Made by a program: the position numbers and the translations under genes
Source: Colius striatus
Lineage: Eukaryota; Chordata; Aves; Coliiformes; Coliidae
Reading direction: 5' to 3'
Length of the DNA: 64,000 nt
Assembly (NCBI RefSeq): GCF_028858725.1
Contig: NC_084767.1
Location: forward strand, 795,501 to 859,500
Notes under the pieces: model-generated
Told to the model about the DNA's origin: nothing
Databases searched by the model: none
The model's input: only the letters and a program-made list of their open reading frames with translations
In this document: positions 46,601 to 59,228 of the stretch, in pieces
Position numbering within the stretch: the stretch's first letter is position 1
Layout: each line of letters begins with the position of its first letter

Positions 46601-49330
46601 TGTGCTGATCTTATGCTGGCTCTACTGAAATAGAGACAAGATTTTGCAGTGAGAGTTGAAGCTTAGAAGCAATTTGAAGGGGTAGAGAGGGGCAATATGT
46701 GCTTTTCCAGCTTTTCCAGATGTTTTGTTTCTGAGGATGGGGAAGATCTGAGAGGTGTCTCTGAAGAGGATGAGCTCCTATCTGGCTTCTGTTATTTCTA
46801 CTCTGAAGTCCTGGCACTACTTGCTGTCAGATGAAAATGTGTTTAGGAACAAACGGGGTTAGCTGAGAAGCATGAAAATTGAACAGACTGAAACACAGGC
46901 AAGAAATCCTGGCTCCAACTGCATGCAGCTTCACATTGCATTTGTTTTGCTCATGATTTAACTTCAACGTCTAACAACCAGCCTGGCAGAAGATCAGACT
47001 CCCTTACAGGTCAGCACCATCCATTTTGCTGGATGAGAGAAAGCTCTTGTTCCACTGAGTACTCAGGCATCCAAAATACAACAAAATCCACCTGCAAATT
47101 CTGCATTTTTCCCCAAAGTGGCTGAAGCTGGTCAGTAGTTGTCACTACTGCAGCAACCTCCATCAACTAACATCATCAGGACTTGTAGGAATGAATGCAT
47201 CGATGCAGAACGTAGCCACTCCATCCCCAGCTTTGCAATTAACTTCCCATCCCACATTGATTTCCACTGACAATGTTGGAGAAAGAGGATGTCTCAGATC
47301 CCTGAGGTGAGTCTTTTTTCCCTCATTGCTTGCTTGTCTGTCAAGAACATCAGGAGCTCATTGAGAAGTACAGGGGCAGAAGAGGCAGGAATAAAGTCAT
47401 AAAATACCATCTCTCATAGCCTGGACTCCTGGTCTGGTGGCTCTCTGTGGGCAGTGGATTTAGGATCCTCCTGGTTGCTTCACAGGAGCATGTCCATGAG
47501 CATCCTGTAGTCTTGCTTGATCTCTGGAGCTGGGAAAGCAGACATGATGTGCTCTGGACTTTATTAGAAATACTCTAATTAATGCCTTTGTGGCTGCTGT
47601 TCTCAATGAGCCTCCCATCTCCTCAACCAGGTGAGGTTCTCCAACCCTCCTGAGCCTGGCATCTCCCTACAGCCTTCCAGGCACTACAGCGTTATTTGAC
47701 ATCCCCAGTCTGGGTCTCTGCGGGGAGGGAGCTGGGGAGACAGGGTGGGTTTCCCTTGGCCAAACCAACCTCACTCTGCTGTCCCCAGCCCTGTCACCCT
47801 CTGGCTGCTTGGCAGAAGGGAGGACTGACACGGCTGCTGAATGTCTGCTCCTCCACAGCCTGTTCCCATCCCTGATGACTTCCCTCGAGACAAGGCATGA
47901 ACACGAGCCCCTTTAGCTGTCCTGTTTGTATACATAGGCCTGCTGCTGATACAGATCTTTTAATCCCCCTGCCTGTGTCCCACGGACCGTGCTTGTACAA
48001 CGGTGGCCACGGCTGGGTGCTGGCACTGCACTTTACTGAAGCCTTTTTACCTCTGACTGGCTGATCAGCTGCTGACAGGGTGTTATCAGGAGGCTGTGGT
48101 GGTCTCCATGGCAGTGCCAGTGTCCTGGATAAGAGGATTGTCCCCAGGTTGACTTGGTAGCATCAAGACAGGCTGGTGAGGGGTGGGAAGGACTGATGTG
48201 TTCTGCTCTATGCTTTGGCATTGCTTTGCTTCCAGTTTATCTTCTTCTCCCACTTCATGGGCCTTCAGCTTGGAGGTGGAGGTGGCTCAGCTCACGATTC
48301 AGAAGGCTGATGTTTCCTTTGCACTGTCAAAATATTTGGGAAAGCAAACACAAAGCTGGTGAGGCTGAGTGGGAGCTACAGCCAGAGAGCCCAGCTTGCT
48401 GCAGGGCACAAGTGGAGATGAGAGGATGCTCAGAGCAGGCTGGAGCCGTGGTTCCCCTGCACCCACAGCGCTGGGTGCGTGGGGCAGTGGCACAGGCTGG
48501 TGGGGGAGTGTACAGAATGGAGCTCTCCCCAAAAGGCAGTGTGGGGAGGAAAGACAGGATAACCAACTCAGCATGGAATCCTCCCTGCAACACGAGCAGA
48601 AATGCGTGCAGTGGAGGAAGATCCTTGTGGCACCAGGAATGCTCCAGCCCCACACAGCACATCCCTGTAATTAAAGGGAGCTCATTTAGTAATGTAGAGG
48701 GCCAGGTGTAGAGTTGCCCCCAATTTGGCTCCTTTGTTCACACACACGATGCAGCTTTTGGTCACAGAGAGAAGTGCTGTCCCTCCTGAGGTCCTTTGCC
48801 AGCCATGGTGTGGTGGCTGGTGCTCGGGGCAGGCAGCTAGGATGAGCTGTTAGGGAGTGGGTGTGCGCAGACCCTCCGCTGCAGGTGATGGGAGGAGAGC
48901 CGAGCACTGCACGGGAGAGCCGGCCAGGCAGCTCTGCCCCAGTATTGAAACTGGCTCTTGGTGGGGTTCCTGCCTAGTTCCTCCTCCTCTGATACCCTGT
49001 GATACCCATCAGAGCCCACGCTGCTGTCTGTTTGTATCTGGTGCTGGAGCCGATGTGGCTGCAAAAGTGGGCATGAAAGCATTGAGGCAGGATGCCCAGT
49101 GCCTTCAGAAGTGGAGGACAGGAGTCAGAACTCTTGCAAACGAAATGACAAGAAGCTTTTAACTTTTCTTCTCATGGTTTCTCAGTTCCCTAGATACCTG
49201 AGGAGGAGAAGAGCACCCACCAGATCCATAAGTATCGGTGCAGTGCAGAGATTCTACTGTGTTGTCCGCCAAAGAAACACCCAGCAGCCATGTAATTGTG
49301 CTCTAGGTCAGGATAGGATTTGAATGGCAA
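43656..49330. other. intergenic DNA, no gene seen
   Basis: Unique sequence. The part from about 46,820 to 47,790 lacks even medium-length open frames on either strand. No exon, RNA gene or transposon recognised. Confidence 0.4.
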
Positions 49331-49645
49331 AGCCCAGAGCTTTGCTGTGACTGCAGAGAGGTAAAGCGATATTTAAATAACTGCCAGCCACCGAAAGGAG
49401 CAGGGAAAAGGGAGAATTTGCAGCCGTATGTGGCCGACGGTTTTATCATGGAGGTACAACCTGCAAATGGAGTGAATGAAGCTGCCAGGAGCTGTCTCTG
49501 ATTTAGTATTTCATAACTTTGGTGGTTGACTCTGAGCCTTTTGGCTGTTAATTATCCTTAGGTGCTTAGAGGAAAATATCCCAGCAATCCCACCCATAAA
49601 TCTTATTGATTCTCATCTTGAGTGTTTGGAAGCTTTTAGGGCACC
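49331..49645. promoter_or_regulatory. candidate conserved non-coding block
   Basis: Unique AT-rich block with kept CG sites (GCGATATTTAAATAACTGCC, GCCGACGGTTTTATC, GCTGTTAATTATCC), free of repeats and open frames. Judged on appearance only. Confidence 0.28.
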
Positions 49646-52600
49646 TGCACAAGCTGCCACCACTTGAATTAATTGAGCTCTGTAGAGTAGGTTCTGGCTA
49701 GTGCTCTCTGCACATTAGGCATGAGGCAAAAAGATGTATGTCCCCAGCCAGCTCTGGCACCACGTACTGATGGCAGAGAAACACGGAGCCCCGGGACACG
49801 CGGCGCATTGCCAGCACGCTTCATTTCTCTGTGGGAATGGCACCTCCCCAGCTGGGCTGAGCCAGAGGCAGTCAGGACCCAGGAGGGATGCAGGATACAT
49901 TATCTGAAACATGGAGAGCTTAAGGTATCTTGAAGAAGGATGGCAAAGGATTTATACCTCATTTCTCTTTGTAGAAGTGTCTGAAATAATTTCGGTGACG
50001 TTTCTGACAGCGGAGGAGTGACACGGAGGGTGAATATCCATCAAAGACAATGTCAGCCTCGGTGGGCAACTTCTGCCACGTTTTCACAAGCACCTGGAAA
50101 TTGAGTTGACTTAGGGGACATGTTAAGCCACTTTGGGCTAATATATCTACAGCAAAATACACAAGGTGGGCAGTTCTGGTCTAGAGGTTATGTATCATTA
50201 GATACCCTCCCCTCACCAATACATTTGTTGAAAACATGCAAAAACTGCACAGCAGACTTCAGATTTCTCATTACAGGATATTTACTCTCAGCTAAATCTA
50301 ACTTCTTCATACCAGGAAAGCCCATGCAGAGAACTCTGAACACAAACACGTTTGCAGCACCACTTCCCCGTGGGCAGAAGGTGGGTGGAGGCAGCGAGGG
50401 GCCAGCAGCTCTGCAGAGCTGATGTGAGCTGGCTTCCACCCGGCGTGTGGCATGAGTGCCCTGAGCAGCGTGGTGCCTTCGGCTGGGCTGCGGCAGCAAA
50501 CTTCTGAGCCTCTGGGCCGTGGAGCCCTGCTAAGAGAAAACACTTTGTAATGGGGATGTAATGGAACTCGTTAGTGTTCTGCTGTTTTATTATGCAGGTT
50601 GAGAATTACTTATTAGTGTGAACGCATTTGCTCTTCATGCTGATCGTTCATATGCTTCGCTGGAAGGGTCCAGGAGCTTTTATCTTCTGTCTCTCCAGAT
50701 CACATGGCTGCTGATAAAAAAAAAAGGCCTACCTACAAGACTGTTTGTGAGCACTTGGTGTGTTCCCATACCCTCGCCCTGGCAGGAGAAGCACAGAGGT
50801 TGCTGCTCTGGCTGTGTGTCATGCTGATGTGCATGGCCCCTCTCCCCAGTTAAAAACCCAGAGCAAAGGAAGGTTAAAATCTGGGTTAAAGGAGATGCTG
50901 GAGGAAGTCTCCCCAGCAGAAACCTGCAGCAATGGGTGCTTTCTTCTGGTTCTGAGCTAAATTGGGTTGAAACACCAGTATTTGAGACAGTAGAATAAAA
51001 GGGTTGGGTGCCTCATTTTAAAAAGTACTTGAGTCCTTTGTGATGGCCACAATGTGTCACTAATAGGGGTCTGCTGGAGTTGGGAGGCACCTGCAGGGTG
51101 ACAGGCACTTACTGACAGCCTGGCCTCAGCCCTACTACCTGCTGGAGCTGCCAACTGGCACTGGCATTTGGGCTTCCGCTGCTTTGTGGGAGAGAACCTG
51201 ATCTAAACTGAATCCTTAGGGTAAGCTGGGTACTTTTTCAATGGGAAGCCGACAGTGGAATTGGAATTCTGGAATTGGAAGTTCCCAGTTCAGTCTTAGG
51301 ATTGTAAATAGTGGTCCAGAGACCTGGGAATGGTTCTGCACCATCACGCTACACTCTTCTCAAACAGATGTTTCTCTTCTAGGAATGAGCTCTGGATGCC
51401 CTCTGAAAAGCTTTGCTGCTGTGGATGCCAGAAGTAGCCCTGCAGTTTGGTCAGTCTTTCTGCACTTGTAAGTCCCTTGGGAGCAGGACTGTAACACCCT
51501 TCTGGGGCAGCTGGGTTTGCTGGAGGAAGGAACTGCATGGCTGTTGCAGGAAAATTTGCCCAGCCTTGAATGCATGAAGAACATTCCTGCCTGTCAGGAT
51601 TCATAGGGCAGTAACAACTACATAAATAAGTCAAAGCATATGACTCGGGATAGGAAGTCTGGGTTTTTCTTAGCAAAATCCTTTCTCTTTTGCAAACTGC
51701 TAAAATATAGCCAAGCCTTAATATTCTGCCTTCCACCTGTAAAGCTTGGGCTTTCTCACTTCACCAGGGAACACTGTGACTGGCACTGGCTGACAGCAAG
51801 CAAGCTGGTCTGGAAGTGCTGAGAAGATCCCCTTTGGAAGCCTGCTCCTGCTCCAAGCTGACTGTGAGGCTGACACAGCCTCTGGTTGCACGGAGAGGAG
51901 GTGTGGTCTCTGTGTGCCACAGCTGCCAATGGGCATTTAGTCCTTGGGACCAGACTAGAGCAAAAGTAAAGCTGTGGGAAACATGTATAATGGTGATCTC
52001 CTGTCCCTAGTGCCAGAAAAATTAGGCAAGTAGAACGTGAGAAACAAGCTGAGAGACTGTGCAGCTAAGGTCTGCTTTGTGCTTCCCTCTGTACCTCCTC
52101 CCCATGTGCACCCCTTGCTCCAGGAAACTGAATTTAAAGCAGTTTCTAAAGGGAGGGTCAGGACCACAGGTGAGATCACCAGACCATCAGAAACTGAACT
52201 GGGGATATCCAGGTCCAGGCAAGACCCAGGGATGCTCAAAGAGGTTAAAGGCCATCATCAAAGCATCTTTAATCCTCTGGGCCAGTACCAAAGCAGGCAG
52301 GCATCTGTGATAAATATGCAAGCCACACTTCATCCAGGGAGAAATAAGTAAGCTGTTGTACCCAGAGTGAGGAAGGTTGGGAGCTCCAGCCTAAATCACT
52401 ACTCAACTGAGGAGTTTCCCCGGAGCCTGGTTCCTTGGAGCCTGTGCAGAGCCCACACAGGCCTGGGACGCAGCACCCAACACCACTTGGCATGGCCTGG
52501 GTATGCCCTAGGACATATCTGGGGTGATGAGGTAGAGAAGCAGGCTTAGGGACGACAGAGGCTTTCATTGAATTTGGGGAAAGAGCTGCAGAAATGTGGC

Positions 52601-54119
52601 ATCTTTTTGACTGCTTCTCAGCAAGTCCCTGGAGCTGAGGTGCAGGAAATCCCATTGCCATAGATGCTGGGCAGAGCAGGGGAGAATGGGCCTGGCAGAG
52701 GTGAGGACGCTGAGGGAGGAGTGGGGCACGTAGAGCTTGCTAGGCAGGGCTGGTGTGTTTACACCTGCTGGAGATGGCGTGTGCTCAGCTGCCCCTCACG
52801 TGAAGGATGAGTGTTGGGAGAACTGACCAGCCACTGCAGTTTGTCCCTGTGGCTGATGCAGAAAGCTTGCACAGACACTTCCCTTTCTCCTCCCCTCGCC
52901 TATCCATTTACTTTCCAACATTTAAATCTCTGCTGAAGTTTGGCCTGGCTGGCCACTGAGTAAACGTGGGAGGGTGAGGCTTACCCGGCTCCCTCCTGCT
53001 CAGCAGCTCGGGAGGGGAGCCAGTTGGGCTTTCAGTCACCGCAGGCTCCTCGCCGCTCACGTGGCAGGCAGGGCAGCATCCCAAGGGCATCGAGCAGCTC
53101 TGTGTCCCAGCTGGGGGACAGGACGGGAACCCCACTGCGCTGCATGCTCCACAGCCATGACCATCTTCCTCAACCAGCCACGGTTTACTCTCTCCACTCA
53201 AAGATCTGCTCCTGGCGAGAGTAAAGGTGTGAGCCTGGCTGGCAGGGAAGGTGGCCCAAACTGGTGGGAGGGAATCTGACGGGAGCAGCCCCTGAATCGC
53301 GCTTATGAGGAGCACAGTGATCCCCCCAGCAATACCCAGCAAACGGGGTATGGGGCTGTATGGAGTATAGGTCACGTCTTGTGTTATTGCAACTCGGGTG
53401 CCAGCAGATCCCCTCTGGAAATTCAGCCAGGCCAGCAGCTGGCACTTCTGGAGTTACAGATAAGCTTCCTTTTGGCATTTTACCAGACAATTTATTAAAT
53501 GTGTTGGGGATGTGGCACACACTGATGATCCCTGAGGTTGCAGCACAAGAGGGTGCTCTCTGAGCTGAGAGGTTGGGTGCTGAGGGACGCAGAGAGCCAA
53601 GACGGTCCCAGCAAAGCATCCCTGACAACCCAAGGCTCCCTCTGTGGATTTGCCAGACCCTTGATGCTGTTGCCCTTCCAACAGGGTGCTGAGTTCACGT
53701 TTGTCGTTCACCGTCTTATTTCCTTTTAACAGCTTCTTTGTGAAATCAGCTTTTCATCCTTCTCCAAGTACCATCAGCTGGGAGCTACACTTCAGAGCCT
53801 GGTGGTGCCGCTGGGGTTGGCAGAGGTGTTTCCCTGGGCTACAGGACGTGCTGGGGCTGCCAGATGAACCTTTCTGTGGAAAAGCAGAACGGCGTGCACA
53901 GGGACAGAGCAAAGGCCGGCAGAGGCTTGCTGTGAATAAAAAATGGCACAGACTGAAGGCCCCTGTGAATTAGCCAGGTTACACTAAATGCTGCCGGTGT
54001 GCAAGCTGCCTTTCGAACGCGTTCAACTGGAATAAATGCACTTACACACGGGGTCTGGACTCTCCGCCTCATCGCATGTAAGAATGAAGGGGCAAATATC
54101 TTAAGGACCTTAGCGACGG
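49646..54119. other. intergenic DNA, LARP1 upstream side, no gene seen
   Basis: Unique sequence of moderate G+C up to the edge of the LARP1 CpG island. No recognised exon or repeat. Confidence 0.4.
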
Positions 54120-54615
54120 CGACGAGCGTGACAGCCCATCAGCTACAGCGATCCAACACTTTAACCTCCTCAAACGGAGGTCTGAGGGTTTGCCGGGAGC
54201 AGGCCAGAGGAGGGGGGCTTCCCCGAGACCAGGTTATTTCCCCCGGACACGCGCCGAGTCCCTGCCCGCGCCTTCCACTGGGCACGAAACCGCTCGCGGC
54301 TGCCCCCGGTGCGTTATCCCCGCGCGTGGGTACCCGAGAGCATCCCGCGGCTCGGGGCTGGAGCGCGCAGCCCCCCGCGCCAGCCGTTACTCCCCGGCTC
54401 ACGCGACCAACCCCTCCCGCTCCCGCAGCGGCGCGTCGCTGACGGCCCGGAGCGGGCCAGAGCCCCTCGAACCGGAGAAGAGCCTCTGCCGGCCGCCAGG
54501 GAGGGCCGAGAAGGGGCCGGCACCCCCGCCTCGCCCGCACGGCCCCTTTAAGGCCCACCTCCCCCCCCCCCCGCCGCCACTCGCCCCGACCCGCGCGGCC
54601 GGGCGTTGCATCAGG

Positions 54616-54621
54616 CACGTG
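54616..54621. promoter_or_regulatory. CACGTG E-box in LARP1 promoter
   Basis: The perfect palindromic E-box CACGTG, 210 bp upstream of the LARP1 ATG, of the type bound by MYC/MAX, USF and TFE factors. The motif is seen; use is inferred. Confidence 0.5.
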
Positions 54622-54734
54622 CGCGCCGCCGGCCGCCCCGCGGGGGCGCGCCCCGCCCCGCCCCTCGCCGGCGGCGCGCCCGCGCCGCGCGCGCCCCCGC
54701 GGCAGTCGCGTGGTCCCCGCGCGTCTCCATATTG

Positions 54735-54749
54735 CGGCGGCGGCGGCGG
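54735..54749 (+). repeat. (CGG)5 in the LARP1 5' region
   Basis: Five CGG units about 80 bp upstream of the LARP1 start codon, probably in the 5' UTR. Confidence 0.85.
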
Positions 54750-54830
54750 CGCGGGGGGGGTAGCGCGGCGGCAGCGGGGCTCGGGGCGCCGCGTGCGAGC
54801 GGAGTTCCCCGGCGGGGCGGGGGCGCGCAG

Positions 54831-55182
54831 ATGGCGACGCAGGTGGAGGCGCTGCTGCCCGGCGCCCCGCTGCTGCCCGCCGAGGAGCGCGCCCTGGTGC
54901 TGAAGCCGCCGCAGGACGGCGGCCGGGAGAAGGGCGAGCCGCCCATGGGCCCCGACGGCGGTCCCGCGGCGTCGCGGCCGCCCAGCGCCAAGCAGCAGAA
55001 GGAGGAGAGCAACAACCAGGAGAAGGAGAGCCTGCTGAGGGCCGGCGGCGAGGCGGAGGACGGCGGCGAGGCGGGTGGCGCGGGGCGCCGGGAGTTCATC
55101 GAGGCCCCGCCGCCCAAGGTGAACCCCTGGACGAAGAACGCCCCCGCCGCCGCGCCGGCGGTCAACGGACAGTCGCCTCCAG
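54831..55182 (+). CDS. LARP1: LARP1 first coding exon (partial gene, continues beyond window)
   Basis: From ATG 54831 this exon encodes 117 residues plus one base of codon 118 (phase 1), ending CCTCCAG before GTGGGT. The start MATQVE.LLPG and the end REF.EAPPPKVNPWTKNA with VNGQSPP match the amino terminus of vertebrate LARP1. The middle is a Gly/Glu/Ala-rich, low-complexity linker, shorter than in human. The La module and DM15 domain lie in later exons outside the window. LARP1 binds TOP mRNA 5' ends and poly(A) in the cytoplasm and links mTORC1 to ribosomal-protein mRNA translation (family knowledge). The ATG has G at +4 but C at -3, and the frame stays open upstream to an ATG at 54606; the homologous MATQVE start was chosen. 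It points away from HAND1. Confidence 0.93.
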
Positions 55183-57167
55183 GTGGGTGGCGGGGGGCTG
55201 GAGCCAGGTCGGGGTGAAGGGGGTGAGGAGGGGGGGTCGGTTTGCGCCGCCGACCGCGCCCCGGCCGGCCGCGCCATGCGGCACGGCGTGGGGACGGCGC
55301 CGCGCCTGCGGCCTGCCGGGGTGCGGGGCTGCGGCCCGCGTGAGGGGAGCGCGGCGTGGGGCGGAGGGGTGGCGGGTGTGTGTCTGTGTGTGTGGGGCGG
55401 CGGGGAGGGGGGCGGCCGTTGGAAGTAGGAAGCGGCGGCACCGTCTGTGGCCATGAGGCGAGGAGCGCGTGTGCGGGGGAGGGGAGCGCGGCCCGGCACG
55501 GGCAGCGGCCATGCGGCGGCGGCGGGGTGGGGATGAGGCGGGGGACGCGGAGCGCTCGGCTACGGGCTGGGGCGGCCGTTGGCCCGGCCGTGGCGGCGGG
55601 CACGCGGCTCCCGGCCGGCCGCGATCCGCCACCCCCCGCACCCCCCCGCCGCGCCATTCCCAGCATTCCGCCGCAGCGCAGGCAACGTGGTCGCTTCCCC
55701 CGGGAGCGCGGCCCGGCCCGGCCCCCGCCGCTCCCCGCCGCCGCCCCCCGGAGGGCGCTTGGCCGGGCCGCGGCCTGGCGCTGCCCACGTGTGCCGCGGC
55801 CGCTCTCACGACGCGCAGGCCGCGCCGCCTTTCTCTGCCGATTCATGGCGGCGGGGCCGGGGGGCTGCGGCGGAGGCCGAGGGCGGCTCTGCCCTTGCTC
55901 GCTTGCGGCCGTGAATAGACGTTGTCGGCAGCGAAACGTGCACGGCTGGCAGCGGCGGTGTCCCTAAAAGGGGAGTCGCGTGGAGGCAGCGGCCAGCGGT
56001 AGCGACAGGGCGACGCTGTCCAAATCGCGCGTCGTCAGCAAAGGCTGAAATTGCAGAACACCATTTCCTTGGGAGCTGGGATAGGTGCAGCCGTTACCGG
56101 GAGGGCATCGCTCCTACCTGCTTCAAGTGAATCTGAACTGAGAGCAAAGCACACAGAAGTTTTTACTAAGTGTCTCGTTTGGGAAAGACTCTTTAATTTT
56201 TCTGGCCTGCCTCAGTTGACTCTGAAATTGTGCTGCCAGATATGACATCAGATTCCCAATTACTGTACATGTTAGTGTTTTGCAAGAACTGTTACTGCCT
56301 AACATGATGATTCATCAGAGGTATTGATCTTTGGAAGATGGACAGCTCTGCAATTTCCACCTGGAAAGCTGTCATCTTAATGAGAGGAGTAGAGGAGAAG
56401 TTAATTGTGCCAGGTAAAAGTCCGTGTCCAGATTGTTCGGTGGTTTGTTGTTGTACACACCAGTGCAAGCAAAACTTAATTAAATCCAGGACAGCGTTAT
56501 CGTCTGCGTTTGCCTCTTGGGGTGTGACATAAAACTGGTCACATCTCTTCTTTGTGTGAAAGCTGCACTCCTGTCGTCCTGCCTTCTCAGGTAACAGTCC
56601 CTAGAAATAAACCAAAAGGCATAAACCCACAAGATTGAATGTTCCTGTTCAAGATTCACGTCTTAGGTGTGTCCAGATCTGTTGCTGGGCCAGTTGCAAA
56701 TGTGGGTGACTCGGCAAAGCCAGCCAGAGAGGAGGCATTCTGCCCAACCCAAGGAGTGGGCCCTTGCAACTCCTGAGAGAGAGTGTCCACCTTCTGGTAG
56801 GGTAAGGGAGCAACGCTGCCACACTCAGCATTTTATTGGGCCTGGCACAATAGTCCCGACGTTCTCAAAGGTGTTTAAATAATGGAATTGGTTAGTGGTG
56901 CGTTTGGGGACGCTTGGCAGCAGCAGACTGGTTCCTGCAGTGCCCCAGGCGCTGCCACTTCTCTCCCCCCTCTTGGGGCATTGTTTCTTTTACTGCCCAT
57001 TCGTTAGCAGAAGAGAAAACACGTAAAATAAACACGGCTGGGGGCTGGCGATCTCCCACGGGAGGCAGGCTGGCAGCTGACCTGGCCTAGTGGCTCTTTG
57101 CCCAGGTGCCTTCTTGTAGGCTCCTGCTGTGTCTTTGCTGCTTTGGGTGGAGGGTTTCTTTTGGCAG

Positions 57168-57230
57168 ATGCTTCCAAAACCATTAAAAAAAGAAAGATCT
57201 GGAGCAGAGTACGTGTGAAAGACAGTGATG
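57168..57230 (+). other. candidate LARP1 cassette exon (63 nt)
   Basis: TTTCTTTTGGCAG at 57155-57167 is a good 3' splice site. After it, a 63-nt segment ends at 57230 before GTGAGG; an alternative donor GTGAGT follows at 57236. Spliced to LARP1 exon 1 (one base left over), the frame reads DASKTIKKRKIWSRVRVKDS followed by D and the first base of the next codon, with no stop. Using the first donor the exon is symmetric (phase 1 in, phase 1 out) and would add 21 residues with a KKRK basic cluster. The second donor (68 nt) would shift the frame. I do not recall it from known LARP1 proteins. Confidence 0.35.
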
Positions 57231-59208
57231 GTGAGGTGAGTTGTCATGTTGCAGTGACTGCCTAAGGAAAAGTGACTCCTTTGTACACTTGAAATGAACG
57301 GAGAGCTTTTAAAGTCTGGGAAGTGACCACTGGATGTTTTTGAGTTTTCAGCAGAATATAGAAAAACATGGTTTGTGATCCAGCAGTGTTCCCAGTGCTT
57401 GTGATATTAAATGTTTCCAGCCTTGATCCTGCCAGAGGTAGTGAGGAGACTGAGGAGCCTAGTGAGGACAGCTCTATAAAGATACAGGGATCTCTATATG
57501 ACTTGTTTTACAGGCTTTGAAAGCCCTAATTTTTTATAATGGATGTATTAATTATAGACCCGTAGAACAGATCTAATGGACAAGACAAACTCCTTAGGTG
57601 TTCACTCATTCTGTAATGGTCTCTGTGTTGGAATTGGTGCTTGTAAAAGTGAAGGCGTTGAGCGCTGGCCCAGAGAAAACAGTCACCTTCAAGATCTTTG
57701 TGAGTTTCTGCTGTGTCAGGTTAGGGGAGAGCTTAACAAATCTGCCTCTGGTTGTTTTGAGCTGTTTGATTCGCTGCAGCTGGGAAAGTTGAACACATTG
57801 GGGTGCTGATGTAGAGACTGAAGAGCAGTGTCCTTCTTTTGATGGATTAGCATTTTTACACGCGGGGTTCGGCAGTGATGTCTGTAATAAGGTGTTTATG
57901 TAATTGTTGCTGCTTTTTCAGGAATGAGGTCTATTGAAGTAAAGCCTCTCCTTGCTCCTTAACCACTCCTCCCAAAAGCACAATGGCGTGGCAGTAAGTG
58001 GAGCAACCATTAGATCGAGTTAAACAACAGTGATATTGCTGATGCTGTAAGTGGAGGCTGGCGCTCAGCTGGAGGGGCACAACAGAAAATTTTCCTGGTG
58101 TCATGACAAGGTGCGTGCTTCTATTCTGTGTTTCAGAGTCAGGGTACAGGAGAGCAAGGGGAATCCAGTAATTCCTGAAATAACACAGAGTTCTATCCTG
58201 TGTGGCAAGACTTGTACTTGACACTGCTTGTGAGGGACGCTGGCGGAGCTGGTAATGATGCCTCATTTTTGCTCTCTAATGATCTAGTAACGAGGCCTAT
58301 GTGACTGTTCTGTTGTTATTATACGTTCTGTTCTTATCATGTAAATAAATGCAGCCAGCAGCCTGACTGGCAAAGGCATGATGGTAGTGTGTGTGTCCAC
58401 AGTAGCAAAGGAAACATTTTCTGGCAAAACCAGCTTTGCATTTTTGGCTGTAAACCAAATCCAAAGTATTTTCTCAAACTCTTGCATAGAAGAGAAGTGT
58501 GGCTTGCAGTTAAGACAGCTTGACCTTCTGGAACATATTGTACTCCTCCGCTGAGCCCGGCACCAGGGCTGGTGCTGATGCAAGCATGGGTGCAGACAGG
58601 TGTTAACAGCACCCAGTTTTGAAAACCTGCTGGATTTATTTCAAGAAATGTTGCATCAAAGCACTTGGCACTTCACAGTTTTTAAAGCCATTTACGCCTT
58701 GGAAGTCAGAACACGCAGGTTTCAGTTAGTGGCTGGCACTGCAATTCCTGAGCTTCGCCTGCACTAAATTTATGCTGGTTTTCATTCTCTTTGCTAATGT
58801 TCAGCCAGGAGAAAGCAGCGTATTTCCTAGTGGAGATGCAGGAGGTGTTTTAATTTCTTGAGTAGAGTTTCTTTGGCAAATGCACTGGGTGGAGAAGCAG
58901 CACTTTTCAGAAGGCACACTTCAGTTGCTAGCAGCAAGTACCAAAGGTTAGCTGACTATTGTTCCGAGAGTGCACGTGTTGCTCTATGCCAGAGCAGAGG
59001 CTGGGTTGGCTACTGGTGCTGAGGAGAAGGCAGGGGAAGATTCATTAGCTTCTCACCCCTCACTGACTAACTGCCCATAGGGCTTGCCTTGAAACCAGCC
59101 TCCAGTACAGGAGATAAGATCTATGGGAAGCTTATTTTACATTTGGCATTTCTTTGCATTCAGAGTAGATGGCACATCTCCCTGCTTGGCTGTTCAGCTT
59201 GGTCGTGC

Positions 59209-59228
59209 CACACACACACACACACACC
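59209..59228. repeat. short (CA)10 microsatellite in LARP1 intron 1
   Basis: Ten CA units, the last ending at 59228 before CTATTT. Confidence 0.9.

Larger units (their letters stand above)
54120..55960. promoter_or_regulatory. LARP1: LARP1 CpG-island promoter
   Basis: Extremely CG-dense DNA surrounding LARP1 exon 1, without a clear TATA box, as expected of a housekeeping promoter. It includes a CACGTG E-box (54616-54621), a TTTAAG word (54548-54553) followed by CCT and a C12 run (54558-54572) that would suit a pyrimidine-initiated start, and five CGG units (54735-54749). The start site cannot be placed from sequence. Confidence 0.85.

Noticed and set aside
54399-55846. 366- and 411-codon open frames on the minus strand over LARP1 exon 1
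   Set aside because: They are antisense to a recognised exon inside an extreme CpG island, where stop codons are rare in all frames. The predicted proteins are Pro/Arg/Ala low complexity with no family match.
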